A program made the translations under genes and the position numbers. From contig CAYXFZ010000021.1 in the NCBI GenBank assembly GCA_964464385.1, forward strand, positions 1 through 29,429: a DNA stretch of 29,429 nt. The letters are read 5' to 3'. The notes under the pieces are model-generated. The model was not told the origin of the DNA. It did no database searches and saw only the letters and a list, made by a program, of their open reading frames with translations. Within the stretch, counting starts at the first letter, position 1, and every line of letters begins with the position of its first letter. Positions 21,802-29,295 of this stretch are shown here, in pieces. The DNA is from CAYXFZ01 sp964464385. Lineage in GTDB: Bacteria > Planctomycetota > UBA1135.

Positions 21802-23496
21802 ATGCACATCTCCCTCCTTCTACTCTTGGCGGTGGCTCCTGCCCAGGATCTCCGCCCCCTCCTTCCCGTCGGCGGTCGCCAGCAAGTCCCAGTCGAAGAA
21901 GCGCGGTCGGCCGTGGATCCCACGACAAACGTGGGTGTTGCCGCCTGGTTGGAACGCGATCTTGCCGTCGGCATGGTTGTGCGGGCCTCGGTGGGTCTTG
22001 GCCCGGATGGGGGCAAGTCCTTCGCTCCTTCGCAAAAATTGAACACCGACGGAAGTTCCGCCGACAAGCGAGCGCTTTCTCTTGTAATCCAGAAAGGGTC
22101 TTTCCACGTGTATTGGCTGGATGATCGCGCAGGCGCCGGGGCCACCACTCTCTATCAAGCCTCTTCCTTCGACGGTGGTTTCACGTGGTTGGAGACCGCC
22201 CTGCCGGACGGCTCCGGCGTTCCGAGTGGACGGGACTTGTTGGCCTATCAGGCCATGGCCTGCGGTGGACGAATCTTCCTCCTGCAACGCACGCGCTGGA
22301 CCGGGGGTGGCGATGCCCTGCATTTGTTGGTCAGCCAGGATGCCGGCCTGACTTGGCAACCCCCACTTTTGGTGCCCTCTGGGTTTTCCCCAGGATCCGT
22401 GGATGTGGATGGCTTTGCCATGGCCGGATCCGGATCCGCCATTCATCTGCTTTGGGTAGACGCCCGCCTGGGTCATGATGATGTCTGGATGCGGCAATCT
22501 ACCGACGGCGGGGTTAGTTTTGCCAGCCCGGAAATCCGCATAGACGATCCTTTGTTGGGCGGGGACTCCGGTGACGGGCTGGTCTTGGTGGCGGAAACCG
22601 CCGGCCCCCTGCACGCGCTTTGGTTGGAAACCCCGGCCGGATCCACCGGCGAACAACTCCACTATCGAAGCTCGGCCGATGGTGGCCTTACTTGGGCACC
22701 TGGCTTGGTCCTGAATTCCGGAGCAAATTTGGGCAGTGATGTGGATGGGCCGGTGTTGTGGGCCGAGGCCGGGCAGGTCGTGGCCGCATGGGAAGACAAT
22801 CGCAGCGGCTCGGATCGAGTCTGGTTGCGAAACTCCACGGATGGGGGCATGACTTGGACCCAAGCAATTTCCTTGGATTCCGGCAAGGGTGGTCGCCCCT
22901 CTCTGACCGGTTCCGGCTCTCTAGTGGCCCTTTCTTTTCTCCAGGGTGCGTGGCCGGAAGAAGCCGCATTGGCCTTCTCCTTGGACGGGGGAGGGTCCTG
23001 GTTGCCAACTGTGGATGCCAGTGCCGCTGCTGGGCTGGCCGGGGATGCGGATCAGGCCACTGTTACCGTGGATTCCCGTTATCGGAATGTCCTTTTGTCG
23101 GTCTTGGACGATTCCTCGGGAGACAATGAATTCCTGGTCGGAGGATGGCGTCCTGGCCAGTTGGTCCTGGAAGGTACGCCGACCGCTGGTGGTGTGATTC
23201 GCTTTCGTCTCGACCATGTTCCCGCCGACTTGGAAGGCGAGGCCTTCCGGGTGTTTGGTTCCGGCTCACCGGGCCTTTGGGCCCTACCCTTGGGCGGCCT
23301 GGCCGAGTTGAGTCCGACGCACCGTTGGTTTCTCAGCAATTTTCGCCGTCTTTGGGGAATGATCACTCAAAGCACGGGAACCACCAACGACTACTTGTTT
23401 GGCCCCAACGCCCCGGCGGGTTCACCGCTCTGGTTCGTCGCCATCAGTCAATCCCAAGGATTGATCAGCGACCCAGTTCTGACAGCAATTCAGTAG
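21802..23496 (+). CDS. Secreted sialidase-fold protein with Asp-box (BNR) repeats
   Basis: The 564-residue product has a signal peptide (MHISLLLLLAVAPAQ). At least six Asp-box-like motifs of the form S-x-D-x-G-x-x-(W/F) are spread through it: SFDGGFTW, SQDAGLTW, STDGGVSF, SADGGLTW, STDGGMTW and SLDGGGSW. These mark blade turns of a sialidase-type beta-propeller. Other propeller features are VYWLDDRAGAG and AAWEDNRSGSD. The sialidase Arg triad and Tyr/Glu pair could not be identified, so enzymatic activity is not claimed. Residues about 450-564 form a C-terminal beta module (LEGTPTAGGVIRFRL to LWFVAISQSQGLISDPVLTAIQ). ATG 21802 was taken over GTG 21799. The 3' end overlaps lipM by 32 nt. Confidence 0.82.
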   Translation: MHISLLLLLAVAPAQDLRPLLPVGGRQQVPVEEARSAVDPTTNVGVAAWLERDLAVGMVVRASVGLGPDGGKSFAPSQKLNTDGSSADKRALSLVIQKGSFHVYWLDDRAGAGATTLYQASSFDGGFTWLETALPDGSGVPSGRDLLAYQAMACGGRIFLLQRTRWTGGGDALHLLVSQDAGLTWQPPLLVPSGFSPGSVDVDGFAMAGSGSAIHLLWVDARLGHDDVWMRQSTDGGVSFASPEIRIDDPLLGGDSGDGLVLVAETAGPLHALWLETPAGSTGEQLHYRSSADGGLTWAPGLVLNSGANLGSDVDGPVLWAEAGQVVAAWEDNRSGSDRVWLRNSTDGGMTWTQAISLDSGKGGRPSLTGSGSLVALSFLQGAWPEEAALAFSLDGGGSWLPTVDASAAAGLAGDADQATVTVDSRYRNVLLSVLDDSSGDNEFLVGGWRPGQLVLEGTPTAGGVIRFRLDHVPADLEGEAFRVFGSGSPGLWALPLGGLAELSPTHRWFLSNFRRLWGMITQSTGTTNDYLFGPNAPAGSPLWFVAISQSQGLISDPVLTAIQ

Positions 23497-24238
23497 GGCG
23501 ACCGTGAGGACACCTTGCCCATGTGAATTCCGGATCCTCGTACTTTTCGCGCAGAGCGGCGAAATGTCCGGTTTCTTGCAGATTCCATTCCCCAAGCAAA
23601 AACGCCAAGCCTGTGGCCTGCTCGATCCCCTGGATCAGGGCTTGGCAAGGGCGGGGATCCGTCCTGGCCACTTCCAAGCCGGCAATGTTCGGAGTTTCCC
23701 GTGGGGGAGTCCGAACCAAGCTACCATGAAAAAGAATCCAACCCTTCTTGCGCCGGGCGGCACTGCCCATCAACTTCCGCCCGTGGAGACCCAAATCCAG
23801 GGGCGAAGAGTCCTCAAAGCACCAAGCCGATCCGGGGCGGTCACTCGGCCAACTTGCTTCTCGGCGCAAGCGGACTTCACCTGGGTCCACCAGCGGGGAC
23901 AAGGTGGCGGCCAAGGATTCATGCAAAATTTCTATGGCCCGACCGGGACCCTGAGAAAACATGCCGGTCTCGGGCATGCATAAAGACCAGGTCCATTCGT
24001 GCTCGTGCAAAATAGCCTTGCCTCCCGTGGGGCGGCGCACCATTTCCCCACTCCGCTCCAGAACGGACTGCCAGGGGAGGAGGGCGGGGTCCTGAAACCA
24101 GCCAAGGGAAAGGCTCGGCTTGTTCCATTGGTAGAGCCGCAAAGTGGGTTGCATGCGTGTGTAGAGCAGGGCCTCGTCCCGGGCCATATTTTCCGCGGCG
24201 GGCAGGGCCGAATCGCGAATCAGTCGCCCTGCAGGCAT
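23465..24238 (-). CDS. lipM: Octanoyltransferase / lipoate-protein ligase family protein (LipM-like)
   Basis: This 257-residue protein of the BPL/LplA/LipB fold attaches octanoyl or lipoyl groups to carrier proteins, here probably GcvH. Family motifs are SLSLGWFQDP at 43-50, RRPTGGKAILH at 68-78, a Cys at 140 in AWCFEDSS, the conserved K155 in LHGRKLMGSAARR and WILFHGSL. A Cys followed by Phe at this point, upstream of GRK..GSA, is the pattern of the catalytic Cys in LipM octanoyl-ACP transferases. LplA ligase remains possible. It is the last gene of the gcv operon: its ATG shares one base with the gcvPB stop (TGATG). No lipA is in the window. Confidence 0.72.
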   Translation of the reverse strand: MPAGRLIRDSALPAAENMARDEALLYTRMQPTLRLYQWNKPSLSLGWFQDPALLPWQSVLERSGEMVRRPTGGKAILHEHEWTWSLCMPETGMFSQGPGRAIEILHESLAATLSPLVDPGEVRLRREASWPSDRPGSAWCFEDSSPLDLGLHGRKLMGSAARRKKGWILFHGSLVRTPPRETPNIAGLEVARTDPRPCQALIQGIEQATGLAFLLGEWNLQETGHFAALREKYEDPEFTWARCPHGRPTELLSELGR

Positions 24239-25692
24239 CAGGAGCGGGGGTGTCGGAGCAGGGGCTGTTTGACGGCACGGGCCTCGTCCACCCGGCCGAC
24301 TGGGGTCGTTTCCGGGGCGGCCCGCAGGGAATCGCCACCGCTCAGAGCCTCCTCGGCGATCGTCTTCATTGCCGCGACGAAGCTGTCTAACGTTTCTTTG
24401 GATTCCGTTTCCGTGGGTTCGACCATGATTGCTTCCGGCACAACCAGCGGGAAATAGACCGTGGGCGGGTGGAATCCCAAGTCAATCAAGCGCTTGGCCA
24501 CGTCCACGGTGTGCACTTCGTTTTCTCGCATTGCCTTGGTGGGTCGAGCAACAAACTCGTGCATACAGATGCCATCAAAGGGAATTCGCCACGATTTTCC
24601 CACCTGAACTCGCAGGTAATTTGCGTTGAGGACAGCGTTTTCAGCCACCCGGCGCAGACCATCCTGGCCCAAGCGAAGGATGTAAGCGTATGCGCGTACC
24701 AACACGCCGAAATTGCCGTGGAAAGCACGAAGTCGCCCAATGGAGTTTTTTTCGGTGCGAAGTGCGAAGCCTTCGCCTTCCGGAACGGCCCGGTCGCCGG
24801 GCAAGAAAGAGGTGAGAGCCTCTGTGACGCAAATCGGGCCTGCTCCAGGACCACCACCGCCATGTGGAGTGGAGAAGGTCTTGTGAAGATTGATGTGCAT
24901 CATGTCCACCCCGAAATCTCCGGGGCGGGCAACACCCACGATGGCATTGAAGTTGGCACCGTCCATGTAAACCAGACCGCCCGCCTCGTGGACTGCGTCG
25001 CAAATCTTGCCGATGTTTTTTTCAAACAATCCGAGGGTGTTCGGGTTGGTGATCATCAGGCCGGCGGTGTTCTCACCCAACTGTTCTCGGAGATGCTCCA
25101 AATCCAAGAGTCCTACTGGATCGGTGCGCACGGGCGCCACTTGAAAACCGGCCAGAGTGCAAGAGGCAGGGTTGGTGCCGTGCGCACTGTCGGGGATCAA
25201 AATGGTGCGTCGTTTGGGTTGGTCTTGGCTTTCCAGCCAAGATCGGAGGATCATCAAAGACGCCAATTCCCCTTGCGCTCCCGCTGCGGGGTGCAAGGAG
25301 ACCCCGGGCAATCCCGTAGCTTCGGCCAAGGCGTTTTGCAGGCCAACAAGGACGGCCAAGGCCCCTTGGGTTTCCTCGTCACTTTGCAGAGGATGCATGC
25401 CTGCCCATGGCTCATGGGCCGCGATCCCATCTTGCACCACCGGGTTGTATTTCATGGTGCAGGATCCCAACGGATAAAAGGCGGTGGTGATGGCGGTATT
25501 CAGTTGGCTGAGCCGGGTGTAGTGCCGCACCAAATCCAATTCGCCTACTTCCGGAAGGCCTAAGGATTGCGTTCGAATTTCTTCCTCGGGAAGGCCCTCC
25601 GTGGCTCGAGTGAGATCTGTCCCAGGGGTGCCCGTGCAACGCCGACCTGGCGAAGACTTCTCGAAGATCAAGGCTTCGGGCCGCCGTTTCAT
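24238..25692 (-). CDS. gcvPB: Glycine dehydrogenase (decarboxylating) subunit 2
   Basis: This is the C-terminal half of the split P-protein. It binds pyridoxal phosphate and, with GcvPA, decarboxylates glycine and passes aminomethyl to lipoyl-GcvH. The 484-residue product shows LNTAITTAFYPLGSCTMKYNP, PDSAHGTNPASCTLAGF, LMITNPNTLGLFE, VYMDGANFNAIVG and the PLP-lysine motif MMHINLHKTFSTPHGGGGPGAGP, followed by RAYAYILRLG. ATG 25692 overlaps the gcvPA stop (ATGA), fitting the operon and the family N-terminus. The much longer open frame upstream is only a shadow within gcvPA. The tail (about 460-484) is a low-conservation Pro/Arg-rich extension. Confidence 0.95.
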   Translation of the reverse strand: MKRRPEALIFEKSSPGRRCTGTPGTDLTRATEGLPEEEIRTQSLGLPEVGELDLVRHYTRLSQLNTAITTAFYPLGSCTMKYNPVVQDGIAAHEPWAGMHPLQSDEETQGALAVLVGLQNALAEATGLPGVSLHPAAGAQGELASLMILRSWLESQDQPKRRTILIPDSAHGTNPASCTLAGFQVAPVRTDPVGLLDLEHLREQLGENTAGLMITNPNTLGLFEKNIGKICDAVHEAGGLVYMDGANFNAIVGVARPGDFGVDMMHINLHKTFSTPHGGGGPGAGPICVTEALTSFLPGDRAVPEGEGFALRTEKNSIGRLRAFHGNFGVLVRAYAYILRLGQDGLRRVAENAVLNANYLRVQVGKSWRIPFDGICMHEFVARPTKAMRENEVHTVDVAKRLIDLGFHPPTVYFPLVVPEAIMVEPTETESKETLDSFVAAMKTIAEEALSGGDSLRAAPETTPVGRVDEARAVKQPLLRHPRS

Positions 25693-27038
25693 GGTTCCAG
25701 GTCCGCTGCAAAAGTGGCCTTGAGAGCCGTTAGATCCGCAGACGAATTTTTTTCGGTGCATGCCAAGGTGAAGCACGATTCGAATTCCGGGCCTTCGTCC
25801 GCCAAGGGGAGGACGGCGGCAATGCCAGCATTGCGGCAAGCAGAGCGCAGGGCGAGGATTCCCTTGAGGCCACTTGCTAGGCGCCAACAGGTTTCTTGGA
25901 AGAACGGGGCCTCGGGAAAGGCCAATTCCAGTCCGGGTAAAGTTTGCAGGCTTTCGACCAAATCCAGGGCGCGTTCGCGGGACGCGCAGGCCATTTCTTG
26001 CAAGCCTTGGGGCCCGAGGGCGGCAAGCTGCAGGCAACCCCGCAGGGCCATCAGCGAATTGTTGGTGCAAATATTGGAAGTGGCCTTTTCGCGACGAATG
26101 TGTTGCTCTCGAGTTTGAAATGTGAGCGAGAAGGCCCGTTGTCCACGATTGTCCACCGTAGCCCCCACGAGACGGCCAGGCATGCGGCGAACGTGTTCGA
26201 GGCGGGTTGCAAAAAACCCGAAACCGGGGCCGCCGAAGGCCATGGGTACGCCCAAGCCTTGCCCTTCTCCGACCACCAGATCGAAGCCGGCATCTCCTGG
26301 CGAACGCAGCAATCCCATAGCAACAGGTTGAATGCTTGCCGTCGCCCAAGCTTCGTGCTCACGGCAAGTTTCGACTACGGGAGAGAGGGATTCCACCACG
26401 CCGAGGTGGTTGGGTTGCTGAATCAGGACGGCCGCGGTGTTCTCGTCCACATATCCCGTCAAGTCAGTTTTGCCGTCCACCAGGGGGGCAATGACAATCT
26501 CTGCCTTTTGATGGCGCAAAAAGGTGGCGATGGCTTGGCGGCTATCGGGATGAACCCCTTGGGAGACGACCACTTTCTTGCGGCGAGTGGACGCGAGTGC
26601 CAAAAGCATGGCCTCAGCGCAGGAAGACGCACCGTCGTACATGGAAGCGTTCGCTACTTCCATGCCGGTGATTTCGGCGATCATCGTTTGAAATTCGAAA
26701 ATCCATTGCAATGTTCCCTGCGAACACTCCGGCTGGTATGGCGTGTATGCGGTAAGAAATTCCGACCGGGTGGAAAGATGATCCACCAATGCAGGCCAAC
26801 CGTGGTTCCACGTCCCACCGCCCAAAAAACAAGGGCCTGCGGTGGCCGGTTGGTTGCGCTTGCCTAAACTGGCCATGGCCTCGACTAATTGGGCTTCGGA
26901 AATGCTACTAGGCAAATTGAGAGGACCCTGCAGACGGAACTCCTCGGGAATGGACTCAAAAAGCCCTTGCAAGGATTCCACGCCAATGTCTGCCAGCATG
27001 GCTTGCTGGTCCTGTTCCGTGTTCTGAACCCAGGGCAT
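25689..27038 (-). CDS. gcvPA: Glycine dehydrogenase (decarboxylating) subunit 1
   Basis: This is the N-terminal half of the split P-protein, pairing with GcvPB. The 449-residue product begins MPWVQNTEQDQQAMLADIGV and contains FLGGGTWNHGWPALVDHLSTRSEFLTAYTPYQPECSQGTLQWIFEFQTMIAEITGMEVANASMYDGASSCAEA in adjoining segments, then QQPNHLGVVE, AFGGPGFGFFATR and the characteristic RRMPGRLVGATVDNRGQRAF and QTREQHIRREKATSNICTNN. The split arrangement is that of Gram-positive and many other bacteria, rather than the fused enzyme of E. coli. It starts 8 nt after gcvH and overlaps gcvPB by 4 nt. Confidence 0.95.
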   Translation of the reverse strand: MPWVQNTEQDQQAMLADIGVESLQGLFESIPEEFRLQGPLNLPSSISEAQLVEAMASLGKRNQPATAGPCFLGGGTWNHGWPALVDHLSTRSEFLTAYTPYQPECSQGTLQWIFEFQTMIAEITGMEVANASMYDGASSCAEAMLLALASTRRKKVVVSQGVHPDSRQAIATFLRHQKAEIVIAPLVDGKTDLTGYVDENTAAVLIQQPNHLGVVESLSPVVETCREHEAWATASIQPVAMGLLRSPGDAGFDLVVGEGQGLGVPMAFGGPGFGFFATRLEHVRRMPGRLVGATVDNRGQRAFSLTFQTREQHIRREKATSNICTNNSLMALRGCLQLAALGPQGLQEMACASRERALDLVESLQTLPGLELAFPEAPFFQETCWRLASGLKGILALRSACRNAGIAAVLPLADEGPEFESCFTLACTEKNSSADLTALKATFAADLEP

Positions 27039-27046
27039 CTTGGAAA

Positions 27047-27430
27047 TCAGTCGCTGGCTTCGACGAGTGCTTGGTAGGCCGCGGCGTCCATCAGATCTTT
27101 GTCGCCTTCCTTGGATTGCGGCCTAATTTTGACCAGCCAGCCCTGCTCGAAGGGATCACTTTGCAAGGTGTCCAAGGACTCCGCCAAGTCGGCATTGACC
27201 TCGACAATTTCCCCGCTAATGGGAGAGTTGAGATCGGAAACGGCCTTGACCGATTCAATTTCGCCCAGCGCTTCGCCCTGGTGCACTTGGCGCCCGGCTT
27301 CCGGTAGGTCGAGATAAACCAACTCGCCCAATTGTTCCAGGGCAAAGTCCGTAATTCCAACAATGGCAGTTTCGCCCTCGTGGCGAACCCATTCGTGGCT
27401 TTCCAGGTAGGAGAGGTTGTCAGGACGCAT
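27047..27430 (-). CDS. gcvH: Glycine cleavage system H protein
   Basis: GcvH is the lipoyl carrier that moves the aminomethyl group between P, T and L proteins. The 127-residue product has YLESHEWVRHEGETAIVGITDFALEQLGELVYLDLPEAG and the lipoylation site K62 in GEIESVKAVSDLNSPISGEIVEVN. It sits between gcvT (18 nt upstream) and gcvPA (8 nt downstream). The lipM-like gene at the operon end is a likely modifier of K62. No SD at ATG 27430. Confidence 0.96.
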   Translation of the reverse strand: MRPDNLSYLESHEWVRHEGETAIVGITDFALEQLGELVYLDLPEAGRQVHQGEALGEIESVKAVSDLNSPISGEIVEVNADLAESLDTLQSDPFEQGWLVKIRPQSKEGDKDLMDAAAYQALVEASD

Positions 27431-27448
27431 TTCTATGGGGGGTCGGGG

Positions 27449-28534
27449 TCAGTCGCGGGAGCGATGGGCAATGAAGGGGAGTTCCATCTGTCGCACGGCA
27501 AGTCGCTTGCCGCGCAAGTCCACTTCCAATTCGCCGTCGGCATCGTTGGCCAGCCAGGCCGTGGCGATGGGATGGTCGAGGTGGGGCGAGAAGGTGCCGG
27601 AACAAACCACACCCACTTCGCGGTTGCCTTGAAATAGAAGATAGCCTTCTCGAGGTACGCGCTTTTCGGAGGCCAGCCCAACTAGGCGACGGTTGGGTGC
27701 AGGCAGGGCGCGGAGAGCATCTCCCCCCACGAAGTCGCGTTCTTTCCAACCGCGGACTCCGAAACGGAGGCCGGCTTCGAATGGATTCACGCTCTCATGG
27801 ATTTCATGTCCATAGAGGGGCAGGGCAGCTTCGAGCCGCAGGACATCGCGGGCACCTAGTCCTGCGGGGAAGGCCCCAGCTTCCAAAAGAAGGTTCCAGA
27901 GTGCTGGGCCCTGGCCCGGAGCAAAAAACAATTCAAAGCCAGCTTCGCCGGTGTAGCCCGTGCGGGCGATGGCAAGATCACCTTCTGTGCCTAGGGGCAA
28001 GGTGGCTAGGTCCAGAAAAGAAGGGCAAAAATCAGAGGCGCCGGTGATTCGATTCAAGATCGTTCGGGCTTGAGGACCCTGAAGAGCGAGGATTCCGCCG
28101 CCGTCTTCGGTGAGGTCTTCCAGCGACTCGGGATCTATGCGTGCCAGTAAAGTTTCCCAATCGCGCTTGCGGTTGGCGGCATTGACCACCAATAGGAAAG
28201 ATTCTTCAGCCTGTCGGTAGACGATGAGGTCATCCAAGATGCCCCCATCCTCGGCGAGGAGCAAAGAATACCGTGCCTTGCCGACCTCAAGATCCGTCAT
28301 GCGAGCGCCCAAAGCATGGTCCAATTCCGCTTGAGCACCCGCCCCTTGGCAAAGGAATCGGGCCATGTGGGAGACATCAAATACACCTGCCGAACCTCGA
28401 ACTTGGCGACTTTCTTGCAGGATCGAACCGTAATCCAAGGGCATGCTCCATCCGGCAAAGGGGACGAGATTGCCCCCCGCTTCCTCATGGGCGTCATGGA
28501 GGGCAGTGGAGAGGATGGGCGGGGAGACGGTCAT
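27449..28534 (-). CDS. gcvT: Aminomethyltransferase (glycine cleavage T protein)
   Basis: GcvT releases ammonia from aminomethyl-lipoyl-GcvH and forms methylene-THF. The 361-residue product has LVPFAGWSMPLDYGSILQESRQVRGSAGVFDVSHMARF, ARYSLLLAEDGGILDDLIVYR, NAANRKRDW, LALQGPQA, ARTGYTGEAGFELFF, LGARDVLRLEAALPLYGHEI and the C-terminal SGTFSPHLDHPIATAWL. It is the first gene of the operon. Its leader holds a glycine riboswitch aptamer and a hairpin 14 nt before the ATG. No SD. Confidence 0.96.
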   Translation of the reverse strand: MTVSPPILSTALHDAHEEAGGNLVPFAGWSMPLDYGSILQESRQVRGSAGVFDVSHMARFLCQGAGAQAELDHALGARMTDLEVGKARYSLLLAEDGGILDDLIVYRQAEESFLLVVNAANRKRDWETLLARIDPESLEDLTEDGGGILALQGPQARTILNRITGASDFCPSFLDLATLPLGTEGDLAIARTGYTGEAGFELFFAPGQGPALWNLLLEAGAFPAGLGARDVLRLEAALPLYGHEIHESVNPFEAGLRFGVRGWKERDFVGGDALRALPAPNRRLVGLASEKRVPREGYLLFQGNREVGVVCSGTFSPHLDHPIATAWLANDADGELEVDLRGKRLAVRQMELPFIAHRSRD

Positions 28535-28548
28535 GGTGAGGAACCCAT

Positions 28549-28572
28549 CCAGTTCGGAGAAAACCGTTCTGG
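28549..28572 (-). promoter_or_regulatory. Hairpin between the glycine aptamer and gcvT (candidate expression platform or ghost aptamer stem)
   Basis: On the minus strand CCAG-AA-CGG pairs with CCG-AA-CTGG around a short loop, with a symmetric AA/AA internal loop. It begins 9 nt after the aptamer and ends 14 nt before the gcvT ATG. Single-aptamer glycine riboswitches are known to carry a partner 'ghost' stem, and this position fits a 3' one. The assignment is inference. Confidence 0.5.
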
Positions 28573-28581
28573 AGTCCGTCT

Positions 28582-28669
28582 AGCCGCGGTTCTTGGACCT
28601 GAGAGTTTGGCGAGCAGAAGCTCGTTTGCCCCTTCGGTGCCCGGCGAAAGCCAGGACTCTCCCGCGACC
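28582..28669 (-). ncRNA. Glycine riboswitch (single aptamer) controlling the gcv operon
   Basis: Read on the minus strand, the 88-nt aptamer carries the conserved core in order: GGGAGAG, a 6-bp stem (CCTGGC/GCCGGG, loop TTTC), CACCGAAGGGGCAAA, a CGAG/CTCG hairpin, and AAACTCTCAGGT. It is closed by P1 GGTCGC/GCGGCT with two G.T pairs. These are the family consensus blocks of the glycine aptamer. No second complete aptamer was found within the 65 nt upstream or the leader downstream. It sits between a promoter and gcvT, the first gene of the glycine cleavage operon, which is the classical context for glycine-induced expression. Confidence 0.92.
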
Positions 28670-28685
28670 GTCTCCCGGGTGGATG

Positions 28686-28714
28686 ATTTTGCCCTTGCTG
28701 TCCTCGTGCGTCAA
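28686..28714 (-). promoter_or_regulatory. Sigma-70-type promoter of the gcv operon
   Basis: On the minus strand TTGACG (28714-28709) is followed after exactly 17 nt by CAAAAT (28691-28686). The predicted start near 28679 is about 10 nt before the aptamer, so the whole riboswitch would be transcribed. Confidence 0.7.
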
Positions 28715-28773
28715 ATGCTCCGTGAAATGGCATAGGCAGGCCATCCTGCTGGACCCAATTTGAGCGGCGCCCG

Positions 28774-28802
28774 TTGACGCTATTCCTTCCCCTCTTTACA
28801 AT
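28774..28802 (+). promoter_or_regulatory. Sigma-70-type promoter of rpmB
   Basis: TTGACG (28774-28779), a 17-nt spacer, then TACAAT (28797-28802). The predicted start is near 28809, about 30 nt before the rpmB ATG. It uses the same TTGACG box and spacing as the divergent gcv promoter, 60 nt away. Confidence 0.82.
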
Positions 28803-28811
28803 GTGTCGCTT

Positions 28812-28829
28812 CCCCGGCCGAACCCGGGG
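28812..28829 (+). other. GC-rich hairpin at the 5' end of the rpmB leader
   Basis: CCCCGG (28812-28817) pairs with CCGGGG (28824-28829) over a 6-nt loop. It would be the first structure of the mRNA if transcription starts near 28809, and it ends 9 nt before the SD-less rpmB start codon. Confidence 0.5.
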
Positions 28830-28838
28830 CCCAAAACC

Positions 28839-29147
28839 ATGACCCGCAAATGTGAAGTCACCGGAAAAGGAACCCGCAGCGGCAAGTCCATTGCCCGCAG
28901 AGGTTTGCCAAAGAAGAAGGGCGGTATCGGTCTGAAGACCACCGGCCATACGAAACGCAAGTTCAAAGCGAATATTCAGAAAGTTCGCGTGCTACTGCCC
29001 AACGGTACGGTTCGTCGCATGCGACTCGCCACTTCCGTGATCAAGTCAGGCAAAATTACCTTGGTTTTGGAAGGAAGGGTGCAGACGATTCCATTGGTGA
29101 AGGCCTTGCGTGGTCGAAATCGCGCCTTCACTCGCCAAGAATCCTGA
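28839..29147 (+). CDS. rpmB: Large ribosomal subunit protein bL28
   Basis: The 102-residue product is a component of the 50S subunit. It shows the bL28 start (MTRKCEVTGKGTRSGKS), an inserted basic segment (ARRGLPKKKGGIGLKTTGHTKRKF) in place of the usual short NNRSHS region, then KANIQKVRVLLPNGTVRRMRLATSVIKSGKI, which matches the family core. The tail continues to RNRAFTRQES, about 20 residues longer than E. coli bL28. ATG 28839 was chosen over 28803 because the family sequence begins there and the predicted transcript starts near 28809. The spacer to the next gene (29148-29295) holds T-runs but no convincing terminator stem. Confidence 0.92.
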   Translation: MTRKCEVTGKGTRSGKSIARRGLPKKKGGIGLKTTGHTKRKFKANIQKVRVLLPNGTVRRMRLATSVIKSGKITLVLEGRVQTIPLVKALRGRNRAFTRQES

Positions 29148-29295
29148 GTCCGTTTTTTATAGACGGAAGCGAATTTGGTTTTTTTTTCCAGATAGGGGGG
29201 GATTTTGTTTCTTTTGCAGCCGAAAGGCCCATTGACGGGGTTCCGACTGTCGTTGGGGCTCCTTGTCTAGATCTAGAAACCCAATTGGAGTAGAA

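Noticed and set aside
24238..26349. A 703-codon open frame on the minus strand containing gcvPB
   Set aside because: Homology to gcvPB begins at ATG 25692. The upstream part lies inside gcvPA in another frame and has no family similarity.
28670..28735. Possible second glycine aptamer upstream of the first
   Set aside because: GGCAAAA is present, but no GGAGAG, CCGAAG or CTCTCAGG blocks; the segment is better explained as the promoter.
29148..29190. Intrinsic terminator after rpmB
   Set aside because: Only a 5-bp stem (TCCGT/ACGGA) with a 9-nt loop is present, and the T-run lies 11 nt beyond it.
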